From Streptomyces aureocirculatus (GTDB lineage Bacteria > Actinomycetota > Actinomycetes > Streptomycetales > Streptomycetaceae): a stretch of 64,000 nt of DNA. Positions 9,082 through 20,299 of the stretch are shown here, in pieces. Made by a program: the position numbers and the translations under genes. How positions within the stretch are numbered: position 1 is the stretch's first letter; each line of letters starts with the position of its first letter. The notes beneath the pieces are model-generated. The model did not search any database and was not told the DNA's origin. It saw nothing but the letters and a program-made list of their open reading frames with translations. Where the stretch lies: positions 1 to 64,000 of the forward strand of contig NZ_JOAP01000025.1 of assembly GCF_000720475.1 (NCBI RefSeq). The letters are read 5' to 3'.

Positions 9082-9106
9082 GGCCCCGGGCCTGCCTCGC
9101 GGGGCC
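9082..9106. terminator. Hairpin between convergent genes
   Basis: GGCCCCG (9082-9088) pairs with CGGGGCC (9100-9106) over an 11-nt loop immediately after the MFS stop codon. There is no U-tract, as is usual for high-GC actinomycete terminators. It probably ends MFS transcription. Confidence 0.5.
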
Positions 9107-9198
9107 GCGACTCTCCGTACGGAACCTGGCTGGACGTCCGGGAAGACGGTGCCGTACGCCGTGGGCACAGCGAACGCGGAAGGGTCCCGGCAGGGGTG

Positions 9199-11295
9199 TC
9201 AGGGGGCGCCCACCGCCGTCAGCAAGGCCAGTGGGGTCGCCGATGTGCGGGACACCCGGGTGCAGGCGTGGGGGTAGGGGACGGGGGTGGGGTGGGCGGT
9301 GCGGGTGTAACCCGCGAGGACCTCGGGGAGGCGGCCTGCCGAGGCGCCGGCGGCGTCGACGAGGGCACGGGCGACGACCCGTGCCTCGTCGTGCAACCCG
9401 TACCGCGCGAGCCCGAGCGCGATGAGCGCGTTGTCGTGGGGCCACACCGACCCCCGGTGGCAGGAGAGCGGATGGTAGGCCCCCTGCCCCGCGGCCAGCG
9501 TCCGCACCCCCCACCCCGAGAAGAAGTCCGAGCCGAGCAGCCGCCGCCCCACCGCCTCCCCGTACTCCTTGTCGAGGAGCCCGGACCACAGCAGGTGCCC
9601 CGCGTCGGAGGCGAGCGCGTCCACCTGCCCGCCGTCACCGTCGAGGGCGAGTGCGGGAAACCCCTGCGCGGCCATCCAGAAGTCCCGCTGGAACCGGTCC
9701 CGCAGCCCGGCGGCGACCCGCTCCAGGCGGTCGGCGTACGCGGTGTCGTCCCACACGGCCCCGGCGAGCCACGCCGTGCGCCGCAGCGCGTCGTACGCGT
9801 ACCCCTGCGCACCCGCGGCCATCACGGGCCCGGGAGCACGCGTGCCGTCGGCGCCGCAGATCGCACCGGGGGAGTCCTTCCAGTTCTGGTTGGCGGGACC
9901 GCCCTCGTCCGCGCGGTGCACGAGATAGCCGTGCGAGGAGAGCCCGCCGTGGTCCAGCATCCAGTTGACGGCGGCACGCGCGTACGGCTGTAGGCGCCGG
10001 GCCGTGGCCGTGTCACCGGTCTGCTCGGTGTACGCGCCGAGCAGCACGAGGAACAGCGGCGTGGCGTCCACCGAGCCGTAGTACCGCCGGAAGGGAACCT
10101 GCCCGAAGTGGGCGAGCTCCCCGTGCCGCACCTCGTGCACGATCTTGCCGGGCTGCGCCGCACCGCCCTCGGCGTGCTCGGTCGCCTGCGTCGCGGCGAG
10201 CGCCGACAGCGTCGCCGAGGCCAGGCACGGCAGGTACGGCAGCGCGAACAGGGACGTCAGGAGCGTGTCGCGGCCGAGCAGCGTGAGGAACCAGGGCACA
10301 CCCGCCGCGGGCACGCTCACCTCCTCGCCGTCGGGTCCGCGCGCGGGCACTTGGAGCGAGGCCAGGTCGGCGACGCCGCGCGTACAGGCCGCGGACAGTT
10401 CGGGCCAGTCCGCGGGGAGCGGTACGGCGGCCAGGAACTCGCGCTTCTTCGCCGCCAGTTGCCGCAGGGCCGCGGCGGGGGAGCGCGGCGGTGCGGGCCG
10501 CGCCGGTGCGCCGTGCGGCCGGGCCGTGACCGTCAGGGCCATGTCGGCCGACCCGTGCGCCGCCAGGTCCAGGGTCCACACCAGGCGCCTGGCACCGGTC
10601 CCCGTCTCCTCGACGGCGTCCGGCGCGGGCTCGGCGGTGACGGCCGTGCGGGCCAGCCAGTCCCCGCGCCGGTAGCCGAACTCGACACCGGCGACGCTCT
10701 CGGGACGCGCCCGCCCGTACGCCCCCACGGGCCGCCGCACCCCACCACGTGCGCCGACGAGTTCCCGTACGCCGCCCCTCGGCCCGCCCGGACGGCCGTC
10801 GCCGCCGTCGGGCGCCGCGAGGACCCGGCGCGACCTGACCGCCCCCGTCTTCGTGTACGTACGGTGGTCCGCGCGCAGCTCGAACTGGTCGGCGAAGTCG
10901 GCGTCGGCGGTGAGCGCGAGCCGCAGCGTCGTCGGGACGGCGCGGTTGCTGATGATCCGCAGGGCCTCCACCAACGCGCCCTCCACGACGGCCTGTTCAC
11001 GGAACAGTGTGTACCCGGGCGGCTCCTGGCGCCCGCCCCGCGGCACAAGCACGCAGCGCGCCACCTCGCCCTCCGTGCCCGCGCCGCCCCCGGCGTCCAC
11101 GGTCACCGGCGTCAGCACCTCGGGGACGGCGCCGTCCACCGTGAGCTGCCAGCGGCTCAGGTGCCGTGCGTCGCGCACGAACAGACCGTCCGGCTCGGCG
11201 TTGCCCGACACGCCCCTGATGTCGCCGCCCGCGCCCACCGCGGCGAACGTCGTTCCGTGCACGAGCAGTTGGTGCTGCCTGCCGTCGTCGGTCAT
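9199..11295 (-). CDS. Glycogen-debranching-type amylo-alpha-1,6-glucosidase
   Basis: A 698-residue protein with the two-domain layout of actinobacterial glycogen-debranching-like enzymes. An N-terminal beta-rich GDE_N-type domain (HGTTFAAVGAGGDIRG, then GLFVRDARHLSRWQLTVDG) precedes a C-terminal (alpha/alpha)6-barrel glucosidase domain (GVPWFLTLLGRDTLLTSLFALPYLP; NQNWKDSPGAICGADGTRAPGP; CHRGSVWPHDNALIALGL). The Asp in NWKDSPG and the acidic region around WPHDN fit the barrel catalytic face. Its first 4 bases overlap the stop of the upstream hydrolase gene, so the two are translated together. Both probably act on storage or compatible-solute glucosides in the cytoplasm. Exact substrate uncertain. 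Confidence 0.85.
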   Translation of the reverse strand: MTDDGRQHQLLVHGTTFAAVGAGGDIRGVSGNAEPDGLFVRDARHLSRWQLTVDGAVPEVLTPVTVDAGGGAGTEGEVARCVLVPRGGRQEPPGYTLFREQAVVEGALVEALRIISNRAVPTTLRLALTADADFADQFELRADHRTYTKTGAVRSRRVLAAPDGGDGRPGGPRGGVRELVGARGGVRRPVGAYGRARPESVAGVEFGYRRGDWLARTAVTAEPAPDAVEETGTGARRLVWTLDLAAHGSADMALTVTARPHGAPARPAPPRSPAAALRQLAAKKREFLAAVPLPADWPELSAACTRGVADLASLQVPARGPDGEEVSVPAAGVPWFLTLLGRDTLLTSLFALPYLPCLASATLSALAATQATEHAEGGAAQPGKIVHEVRHGELAHFGQVPFRRYYGSVDATPLFLVLLGAYTEQTGDTATARRLQPYARAAVNWMLDHGGLSSHGYLVHRADEGGPANQNWKDSPGAICGADGTRAPGPVMAAGAQGYAYDALRRTAWLAGAVWDDTAYADRLERVAAGLRDRFQRDFWMAAQGFPALALDGDGGQVDALASDAGHLLWSGLLDKEYGEAVGRRLLGSDFFSGWGVRTLAAGQGAYHPLSCHRGSVWPHDNALIALGLARYGLHDEARVVARALVDAAGASAGRLPEVLAGYTRTAHPTPVPYPHACTRVSRTSATPLALLTAVGAP

Positions 11296-12803
11296 TTCCG
11301 TGCCCCCTTGTCGTGCGAGTCGTGCGAGTCGTGCGGGTCGTGCGGGTCGTGCGGGTCGTGCGGGGCCTGCGAGTCCTGGGAGGTCTGCGGGGCCTGCGAG
11401 TCGTGCGGATGGCGCCCAGCTCGCACGGCCACGCTCAGGTCCAGGGCGAGCGCCGCGGTCCAGCCGAAGCCGCGGGCGCCGCAGCCGGCTCCCGTGTACG
11501 GATCCACGTACTCGGCGAAGTCCGACGCCACGGCCGTGTCGAGCAGCGCGGCGCGCAGCCCGTCCGCGTGCTCCCGCTCGCCGTGCAGCCGCAGCCCGCG
11601 CTCGACGAGCCAGTTGGTGTTGAACCAGGCGGGACCGCGCCAGTAGCGCCGCGCGTCGAACGACGGGCTGAGCAGGTCGTGGCTCGGCACGAGGCGGGCC
11701 CGGCCGCCCAGCTCGAAGTGCGGGCCGCGCGCCGTGCGCACCAGGGCGGCGGCGACGGCACGCGGCAGCCCCGCCAGGACGAGCGGGACCAGGCCGGTCG
11801 TCCCGAACTCACCGATGAGGGCCCCGTCCGGGCCTCCCGCCGACAGATCGCGGCACCGGAAGATCCCCGCCACCGGGTCCCAGAGCCGCTCCACCAGGAC
11901 CCGCGTCAGCCGCTCCGCACGCTCGTGCCGGGCCGTCCCGGGGACACCGAGCTCGGCGGTGATGTGGGCGAGCGCGTGCTCGGAGGCGATCAGGAGGGCG
12001 TTGAACGAGGGGTCCTCGACGGCGAACCCGGGCCGCCGTCCGGGGCCGGTCCCGTACCCGTTGTCGCGGTAGTCCGCCGCGAGCCGTACGTACCGGCCGT
12101 AGTCGAGATCCGTCGGCCGGTCCGCGGGGGAGCCGTGGTCGAGGTCGGCGCGGCGGAACGTACCGGGACGCGCGGGCGGCACGCGGCTCAGCGGGCCGTC
12201 CCAGCAGGGGCTGTTGTCCATGCCCTGCTCCCAGGGGTGGACGACCGCGGCGAGCCCCGCGCCGCCGAGGTCCCTGTGGTGCAGCAGATGGCGGTGCCAG
12301 GCGGCGAGCCGCGGCTGTAGTCGGGCGAGGAAGGAGCGCGCCCGGGAGAGGCCGGGGTCGGCCAGGTGCACAAGCCAGGCGGCGAGGGCGTGCACCGGGG
12401 GCTGCACGATGCCGGAGGTCTGCACGGCGGTGGGAGCGCCCGCCGCGCGTCCCGCGGCGGTGGAGCGCCAGAAGTCGGGGCTCGGGAAGTACGCGTCGAA
12501 GGAAACGGAGGGGTTGAACACGATGTGCGGCACCCGGCCGTCGCCCCACTGCGCGGACAGCAGCGTCTCCAGCTCCACCTGGGCGCGCAACGGCGACAGA
12601 TGGCGCAGGCCGATCGCGACGAACGCGGAGTCCCAGGACCACTGGTGCGGATACAGCGCGCGGGAGGGGACGGTGGAGGTGCCGGTCCAGTTGGCCGCGA
12701 GGACCCGGGCGGCGCCCTCGCGCAGCGCGGGGGGCGCGCCGGGCCGTGCCGGACCGGCGCCGGGAAGCCGGGTTCCGGCCCTCGTCGTGGTCGTACCGTC
12801 CAC
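11292..12803 (-). CDS. GH63/MGH1-like glycoside hydrolase
   Basis: A 503-residue (alpha/alpha)6-barrel hydrolase resembling the MGH1/GH63 group (mannosylglycerate or glucosylglycerate hydrolases, trehalase-like fold). Recognisable segments are WSWDSAFVAIGLRHLSPLRAQVELETLL, GRVPHIVFNPS and WRGPAWFNTNWLVERGLRLHG, plus an Asp-containing WEQGMDNSPCWDGPL motif. The C-terminus is a tandem His-Asp-Pro/Ser tail encoded by a 9-bp minisatellite. It overlaps the debranching-enzyme gene by 4 bp, and a ROK regulator is transcribed divergently upstream, suggesting sugar control. The substrate is inferred from fold only. Confidence 0.8.
   Translation of the reverse strand: MDGTTTTRAGTRLPGAGPARPGAPPALREGAARVLAANWTGTSTVPSRALYPHQWSWDSAFVAIGLRHLSPLRAQVELETLLSAQWGDGRVPHIVFNPSVSFDAYFPSPDFWRSTAAGRAAGAPTAVQTSGIVQPPVHALAAWLVHLADPGLSRARSFLARLQPRLAAWHRHLLHHRDLGGAGLAAVVHPWEQGMDNSPCWDGPLSRVPPARPGTFRRADLDHGSPADRPTDLDYGRYVRLAADYRDNGYGTGPGRRPGFAVEDPSFNALLIASEHALAHITAELGVPGTARHERAERLTRVLVERLWDPVAGIFRCRDLSAGGPDGALIGEFGTTGLVPLVLAGLPRAVAAALVRTARGPHFELGGRARLVPSHDLLSPSFDARRYWRGPAWFNTNWLVERGLRLHGEREHADGLRAALLDTAVASDFAEYVDPYTGAGCGARGFGWTAALALDLSVAVRAGRHPHDSQAPQTSQDSQAPHDPHDPHDPHDSHDSHDKGARK
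11310..11375. repeat. 9-bp minisatellite in the 3' end of the hydrolase gene
   Basis: About seven copies of a 9-bp unit (GTCGTGCGG/A on the plus strand) encode a run of His-Asp-Pro/Ser triplets at the C-terminus of the GH63-like protein. The unit length is a multiple of three, so copy-number changes keep the frame. Related degenerate units continue to about 11410. Confidence 0.8.
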
Positions 12804-12993
12804 GCGTCACTCCCGAAGCCGCCGGCCGGTCGTCGTGGGCCTGGTCGGGGGCCTGTCAGTTTGGTTACGGGAACCATAGAGTTACGTCTGCTCAACACGC
12901 AAAACCCATCATGTTACGCGGAGTTGACGCACACAAGACGTCGCACGGCCCGGCGCGGGGCGGGCCGGAGGGCCGGAGGAGGGGACAGGGGGC

Positions 12994-14277
12994 ATGGGGA
13001 ACGGGACCGGCGGGGCCGACAGGACCGGCGGGACCGACAGGACCGGCGGGACCGACGGGGTCCCGGCACGTCCGGTGGTCGCCCCCCAGGCGAGCGCGGG
13101 CGATCTGCTCCATCTGGTCCGCAGCGGCCGCGCCACCACGCGGGGCGCGCTGCGACAGGCAACAGGTCTCTCCCGGGCGACCGTCGGGCAGCGGCTCGAC
13201 CGGCTTTTCCGCGCGGGCTGGCTGCGCGAGGGCGCGGGCGGCCCGGTGGCGTCCCCGCTCGGTGGCCGCCCCCCGGCCCGCCTGGAGTTCGACGCGGCGC
13301 ACGCCGTGGTCCTCGCCGCCGACCTGGAGACCAGGCACGCCCGTACGGCGCTGCTCACCCTCACCGGCACGGTCATCGCCGAGCGGGGCCTGCCGCTGCG
13401 CGTCGACGAGGGCCCGGAGAAGGTGCTCGACCGGCTCGGCGTCGCGTTCGGGGAACTGGTGCGCGCGGGCGGCAGGGGCCCTGAGGCGGTGTGCGGGATC
13501 GGGCTCGCCGTGCCCGGTCCCGTCGACAGCGGGACCGGCCGGGTGGTGCAGCCGCCGATCATGCCCGGCTGGGACGGCTACGACATAACGGGCAGGCTGG
13601 GCCGCGCCTTCACCGACCACACCGGCGCCGCGGCCCCGGTGCCGGTGCTCGTCGACAACGACGCCAACCTCATGGCGTACGGGGAGCAGCGCACCCACCA
13701 CCCGGACTGCTCGGCGTTCGTCCTCGTCAAGGTCTCCACCGGCATCGGCGCGGGTGTCGTCGTCGACGGCGGTGTCTACCGTGGCGTCGACGGCGGTGCG
13801 GGCGACATCGGGCACATCCGGGTGCCGGGCGGTGCGGAGGAGCTGTGCAAGTGCGGCTCGTACGGCTGTCTGGCCGCCGTGGCCAGCGGCCGGGCGGTGG
13901 CGGCGCGACTCAGGGCGGCCGGGGTGCGGGCCGCGTCGGGGCGGGACGTGCGGGAGCTGCTCGCCGCCGGGCACCCCGAAGCGGTGGGTCTCGCGCGGGA
14001 GGCGGGGCGGCAGGTGGGCGAGGTGCTCGCCACGGTCGTGACGCTGCTCAACCCCGGCGTACTGATGATCGCCGGAGATCTGGCCGGAACTCCCTTCCTC
14101 ACCGGGGTGCGGGAGCTGCTGTACCAGCGGGCGCTGCCGCGCTCCACGGCTCACCTGGAGGTCGTCACCTCGCGGCTCGGTGAGCGCGCGGGCCTGGTCG
14201 GGGCGGGTGCACTGGTGGTGGAACACCTGTATGCCCCGGAACGGGCGGAGGCGCGGCTTGCCGCGCTCGGCGTCTGA
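12994..14277 (+). CDS. ROK-family transcriptional regulator
   Basis: A 427-residue ROK protein. A low-complexity N-terminus with an 18-bp repeat (TGGTDR units) precedes a winged-helix domain (AGDLLHLVRSGRATTRGALRQ, then GLSRATVGQRLDRLFRAG), followed by an actin-like sugar kinase fold. The phosphate motif is VVLAADLETRHARTALL; the ROK zinc motif reads KCGSYGCLAAVASG, preceded by GDIGHIRVPGG. The Asp expected of an active kinase is present in VDNDANLMAYGE, so sugar kinase activity cannot be excluded. It is divergent from the two glycoside hydrolase genes and is probably their sugar-responsive regulator. ATG 12994 follows a GGAGGAGG-type site. Confidence 0.9.
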   Translation: MGNGTGGADRTGGTDRTGGTDGVPARPVVAPQASAGDLLHLVRSGRATTRGALRQATGLSRATVGQRLDRLFRAGWLREGAGGPVASPLGGRPPARLEFDAAHAVVLAADLETRHARTALLTLTGTVIAERGLPLRVDEGPEKVLDRLGVAFGELVRAGGRGPEAVCGIGLAVPGPVDSGTGRVVQPPIMPGWDGYDITGRLGRAFTDHTGAAAPVPVLVDNDANLMAYGEQRTHHPDCSAFVLVKVSTGIGAGVVVDGGVYRGVDGGAGDIGHIRVPGGAEELCKCGSYGCLAAVASGRAVAARLRAAGVRAASGRDVRELLAAGHPEAVGLAREAGRQVGEVLATVVTLLNPGVLMIAGDLAGTPFLTGVRELLYQRALPRSTAHLEVVTSRLGERAGLVGAGALVVEHLYAPERAEARLAALGV

Positions 14278-14343
14278 GGGGGTGCGTGCCGAGATCCGGC
14301 GCTCTCAAACGGCGTGATTCTCGCCACCCCTGAAGGGTGTTGC

Positions 14344-14469
14344 GCTCAGATGAGCACCTGACGGACGGGTGAAGGGTGGCTGCACTTCTCCAAGGGGTGG
14401 CACTCAGTGCCATCGCTCGATCATTTACGAGTCGAACTCACATCTGAGTGTGTCGCGCTCATCTGAGCG
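14344..14469. promoter_or_regulatory. Three similar dyads upstream of ppdK
   Basis: The 393-bp gap 14278-14670 holds no credible gene. It contains GCTCAGATGAGC (14344-14355), ACTCACATCTGAGT (14436-14449) and CGCTCATCTGAGCG (14456-14469), all built on CTCA...TGAG half-sites with 2-4-bp centres. The last two are spaced 20 bp centre to centre, about two helical turns. They look like operators of one regulator acting on ppdK or on the ROK gene. A further stem, ACCCAG...CTGGGT (about 14598-14620), lies closer to the ppdK start. Confidence 0.5.
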
Positions 14470-14670
14470 AAAAAGCAACCATGCACACAGCGCCCCTTCA
14501 AGACTTGAACACGACGCGCCCGCCTTCGCTACCGCCGAGTCACTTTCGATCTAGCGGCGGACGGGTGGTTACGACCGTGTGACCCACAAGTGGACGTACC
14601 CAGACGCCTTTGATCTGGGTATGTTCCTCGCCGTCAGGGCAGCCACCGCGTCCTCGAGGAGTCGAGACCC

Positions 14671-17397
<2,727 letters not shown>

Positions 17398-17405
17398 CAC
17401 CCACC

Positions 17406-17480
17406 GGGCAGCCCCCGCTGCCCGAGGCGTCCACCGGCAGCGCCCGCTGCCCGAGCCGCTCCCGGCAGTCCCCGCTGCCG
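17406..17480. repeat. Three tandem GGCAG/CTGCC hairpins after ppdK
   Basis: Three short stem-loops follow each other: GGGCAG...CTGCCC (17406-17423), GGCAG...CTGCC (17436-17451) and CGGCAG...CTGCCG (17463-17480). They share the loop core CCCCG/GCCCG and are spaced about 28 bp apart. They look like diverged copies of one hairpin and may protect the ppdK mRNA 3' end or weaken readthrough. Confidence 0.65.
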
Positions 17481-17555
17481 ACCGCCAGAAACCCCGGGCC
17501 CGTCGCCGTGTCCCCGACCCTCAACCGATGCGGCGATGGTCCCGGTCCTCGAAGG

Positions 17556-17588
17556 AGGGGCGGCACCTTGTGCGGAGGTGCCGCCCCT
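17556..17588 (+). terminator. Strong hairpin terminator after ppdK
   Basis: A perfect 13-bp stem, AGGGGCGGCACCT (17556-17568) with its complement (17576-17588), closes a 7-nt loop. It sits 159 bp after ppdK and 81 bp before the next gene. It is the best intrinsic-terminator candidate of the window, though without a U-tract. Confidence 0.8.
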
Positions 17589-17668
17589 TCGGCGTGGGCG
17601 GAGGGAGGTAAGACGCCCCGGTACGCGTCCAACTGGTCGTACGCAGAACCGACCAGAAGGAGTGTCAC

Positions 17669-19228
17669 GTGCAGAAATCGGTATATCGGCGGCGGCTGGT
17701 GCCGGTGCTCGCGGTGGGAGTGCTCGCCGGGCTGGCGCCGGGGCTCGGGGGCGGGGCGGCCTCCGCTGTTGACGGAGTGGCCCGTTCCGAGGGGACGGGA
17801 GCCGATCGGCTCGCGTCCTACACCCAGCAGAAGCTCACCTGGAAGCGGTGCGCCGCCGACAAGCCCGCCGCCTTTCAGTGCGCGACCCTGAAGGTGCCCC
17901 TCGACTACCGCGCGCCCGCGGGCAAGCGGATCGACGTGGCGATATCGCGCGTCAAGACGAGCGTGCCCGGTAAGCGGCGCGGTGTGCTGACCTTCAATCC
18001 GGGCGGGCCCGGCGGGCCGGGTCTCGACATCCCCCTGGAAGCATCGCAGGGTCTGCCCAAGGCCGTGCGCGACCAGTACGACCTGGTCGGCTTCGATCCG
18101 CGCGGAGTCGGCAAGAGCACTCCCGTCAAGTGCGGGCTCGGGGCCGACGAGTTGTCGTACCCCCGCGTCACCCGCTCCGCCGCCGACGTCGCCGCCAACG
18201 AGGCCTGGGCGCGGTCGGTCTCGGACAAGTGCAGGGCGGCGGCCGGCGATCGGCTGCCGCACAACAGCACCCGCAACACCGCCCGCGACATGGACGTCCT
18301 GCGCGCCGTCCTCGGCGAGAAGAACCTCAACTACTTCGGCGTCTCGTACGGCACCGCCCTCGGCGCCGTCTACATGCAGCTCTTCCCGCACCGCGCCGAC
18401 CGGTTCGTGCTCGACAGCGCCGTCGATCCGGGCCGGATGTGGCGTGGCATGTTCCGCATCTGGGCACCGGAGGCCGAGCGCGCCTTCCAGCGGTGGACGA
18501 AGTGGACCGCCGGGCGGGACGCCACGTACCACCTGGGCGCGTCCCCTGCCGCCGTCGAGCGGACCTTCTGGAAGCTCGTCGCCCGCGCGGACGCCGATCC
18601 GATCGTCATCGGTGACGCCAAGCTCGACGGGCCCGCCGTACGGGACGTGCTGCGGCCCGCGTTCTCCAGTGTCCGCGAGGGGGCCGAGGCCGTGGTGCAG
18701 CTCAAGAACGCCGCCGAGGGGCGGGCCGTGCGGGATCTTCGTGTCGCCGAGCAGCCCGACGACAACGAGGTCGCCAGCCAGTTGGCCGTCGTGTGCGCCG
18801 ACGCGTCCTGGCCTCGTGACCCCGACACGTATCGGCGTGACGCCTTCCGCGACGGGGCCCGCTTCCCGCTGTACGGCGACTTCGCGTCCAGCATCACCCC
18901 CTGCGCCTTTCTGCCGCGGGGGGCCGAGGCCGCCACCGAGGTGGACAACCGCGTCAAGTCGTTGATCGTGCAGAACGAGTGGGACTCGCAGACTCCGCTT
19001 GTCGGGGCGCGGGCCATGCATCGGGCCCTCAAGGGGTCGCGGATGGTCACCGTCGATGAGGGGGAGGGGCACGGGGTGGTCTTCGGCGAGGTCCGTAACT
19101 CCTGCGCGGAGAACGCCGCCATGGGGTACCTGGCCAGTGGCAAGCTCCCGTCCCGGGATGTCACCTGCCATGCTGCGCCCGGGCAGCGCCGGGCGGAGTC
19201 CGCTCCGCGGGCCTTCGCGGGGCGGTAG
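17669..19228 (+). CDS. Secreted alpha/beta hydrolase, tripeptidyl aminopeptidase type (S33)
   Basis: A 519-residue exported serine peptidase/hydrolase. The N-terminus MQKSVYRRRLVPVLAVGVLA is a Sec-type signal peptide with a likely AxA cleavage after GAASA. The alpha/beta fold shows the oxyanion segment FNPGGPGGPG, the motif VGFDPRGVGKSTPV and the nucleophile elbow NYFGVSYGTALGAV with its Ser. The C-terminal TAP-like domain ends with the catalytic His in VDEGEGHGVVFGE. The family removes N-terminal tripeptides from extracellular proteins. The GTG start lies 7 bp after AAGGAG. Transcribed alone; a large inverted repeat follows it. Confidence 0.9.
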   Translation: MQKSVYRRRLVPVLAVGVLAGLAPGLGGGAASAVDGVARSEGTGADRLASYTQQKLTWKRCAADKPAAFQCATLKVPLDYRAPAGKRIDVAISRVKTSVPGKRRGVLTFNPGGPGGPGLDIPLEASQGLPKAVRDQYDLVGFDPRGVGKSTPVKCGLGADELSYPRVTRSAADVAANEAWARSVSDKCRAAAGDRLPHNSTRNTARDMDVLRAVLGEKNLNYFGVSYGTALGAVYMQLFPHRADRFVLDSAVDPGRMWRGMFRIWAPEAERAFQRWTKWTAGRDATYHLGASPAAVERTFWKLVARADADPIVIGDAKLDGPAVRDVLRPAFSSVREGAEAVVQLKNAAEGRAVRDLRVAEQPDDNEVASQLAVVCADASWPRDPDTYRRDAFRDGARFPLYGDFASSITPCAFLPRGAEAATEVDNRVKSLIVQNEWDSQTPLVGARAMHRALKGSRMVTVDEGEGHGVVFGEVRNSCAENAAMGYLASGKLPSRDVTCHAAPGQRRAESAPRAFAGR

Positions 19229-19304
19229 GCGGTACCTCGCGGGGCGCCCCAGTCCCGCCCCTTCACCGTAACCAGGGGCGCTGCGCCCCCTGGACCCCCG
19301 CTTG

Positions 19305-19430
19305 TCGGCGCTTCGCGCCTCGTCCTCAAACGCCGGACGGGCTGAAAAACTCAGCCGCGCCGGAAGACTCTGCCGCACCGGCGAAGGTCTGCGCCGGTCC
19401 GGCGTTTGAGGACGAGGCGCGGAGCGCCGA
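19305..19430. repeat. 34-bp inverted repeat of a dispersed Streptomyces-type element
   Basis: Arms at 19305-19338 and 19397-19430 are 34 bp long with one mismatch and share the core GGCGTTTGAGGACGAGGCGC. A 58-bp spacer rich in short stems separates them. A degenerate relative occurs at 41260-41291. It lies between convergent genes and probably works as a bidirectional terminator. Just upstream, GGGGCGCTGCGCCCC (19274-19288) is a further hairpin. Confidence 0.8.
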
Positions 19431-19458
19431 TGAACCGCGCAGGCCACCGCACCCCGCG

Positions 19459-20295
19459 CTACTCCTCGATCCCCGACCGCTCCACCCCCGCCACGATCCA
19501 CCGCTGGAAGAACAGGAACACCACGAGCAGCGGCACGATCGAGATGGCGGCGGCGATGAAGAGTTCGTGGAGGCGGATGACCTGGGAGGTGGAGAAGGAG
19601 GCGAGGGCCACCTGGACGGTCCAGGCGTCGCGGTCCTGGCCGATGACCAGGGGCCACAGGAAGGAGTTCCAGGCGCCGATGAAGACGATGGTGCCGACGG
19701 CGGCGAAGGCGGGGCGGGAGTTGGGGACGACGATGAGCCAGTACGTACGCCAGTAGCCGAGGCCGTCGACGCGGGCGGCGTCCTCCAGTTCGCGGGGGAA
19801 GCCGAGGAAGTACTGGCGGAAGACGAAGCAGGCGAAGGCCGAGAAGAGGGTGGGGATGATCAACCCGCGCAGGGTCGAGACCCAGCCGAGGGATGAGACC
19901 AGGACGAAGCTGGGGACGAAGGTGACGGCGGCAGGGACCATCATCGTGGCGAGGATGGCGTAGAAGACGCGGTCGGCGTGGCGGTAGGGGATGCGGGCCA
20001 GGCCGTAGCCCGCGAGGGAGGCGAGGAGGAGGGTGCCGAGGGTGGTGAGGACCGCGATCACGGCCGAGTTGACCAGCGAGCGCGCCATCGGGACCGTCGA
20101 GTCCTCGAAGAGTTCCGTGATGTTCGACCAGTGCAGGGTCGAGGGGAAGAACGTCCAGTCGGGCGCGGTGATGTCCTGCTCGGCGGCGAGGCCGTTGCGC
20201 AGCAGGAGATAGAAGGGGATCAGGAAGAGCAGGGCGAGGGCGATGAGTAGGGTCATCCGCAGGGCGCGGCCCACCTTGACCCAGGCGTCGTACAC
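19459..20295 (-). CDS. Carbohydrate ABC transporter permease (MalG-type)
   Basis: A 278-residue inner-membrane permease with six predicted helices. It carries the binding-protein-dependent transport signature EAA loop (ELEDAARVDGLGYWRTYWLIVVPNSRPA, residues about 182-209), which docks onto the ATPase. The start ATG lies 4 bp after the stop of the partner permease gene. It is the last gene of the binding protein-permease-permease operon. No ATPase gene is nearby. Streptomyces sugar importers usually share the MsiK ATPase encoded elsewhere, which explains the absence. Confidence 0.92.
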   Translation of the reverse strand: MYDAWVKVGRALRMTLLIALALLFLIPFYLLLRNGLAAEQDITAPDWTFFPSTLHWSNITELFEDSTVPMARSLVNSAVIAVLTTLGTLLLASLAGYGLARIPYRHADRVFYAILATMMVPAAVTFVPSFVLVSSLGWVSTLRGLIIPTLFSAFACFVFRQYFLGFPRELEDAARVDGLGYWRTYWLIVVPNSRPAFAAVGTIVFIGAWNSFLWPLVIGQDRDAWTVQVALASFSTSQVIRLHELFIAAAISIVPLLVVFLFFQRWIVAGVERSGIEE

Positions 20296-20299
20296 GGCG

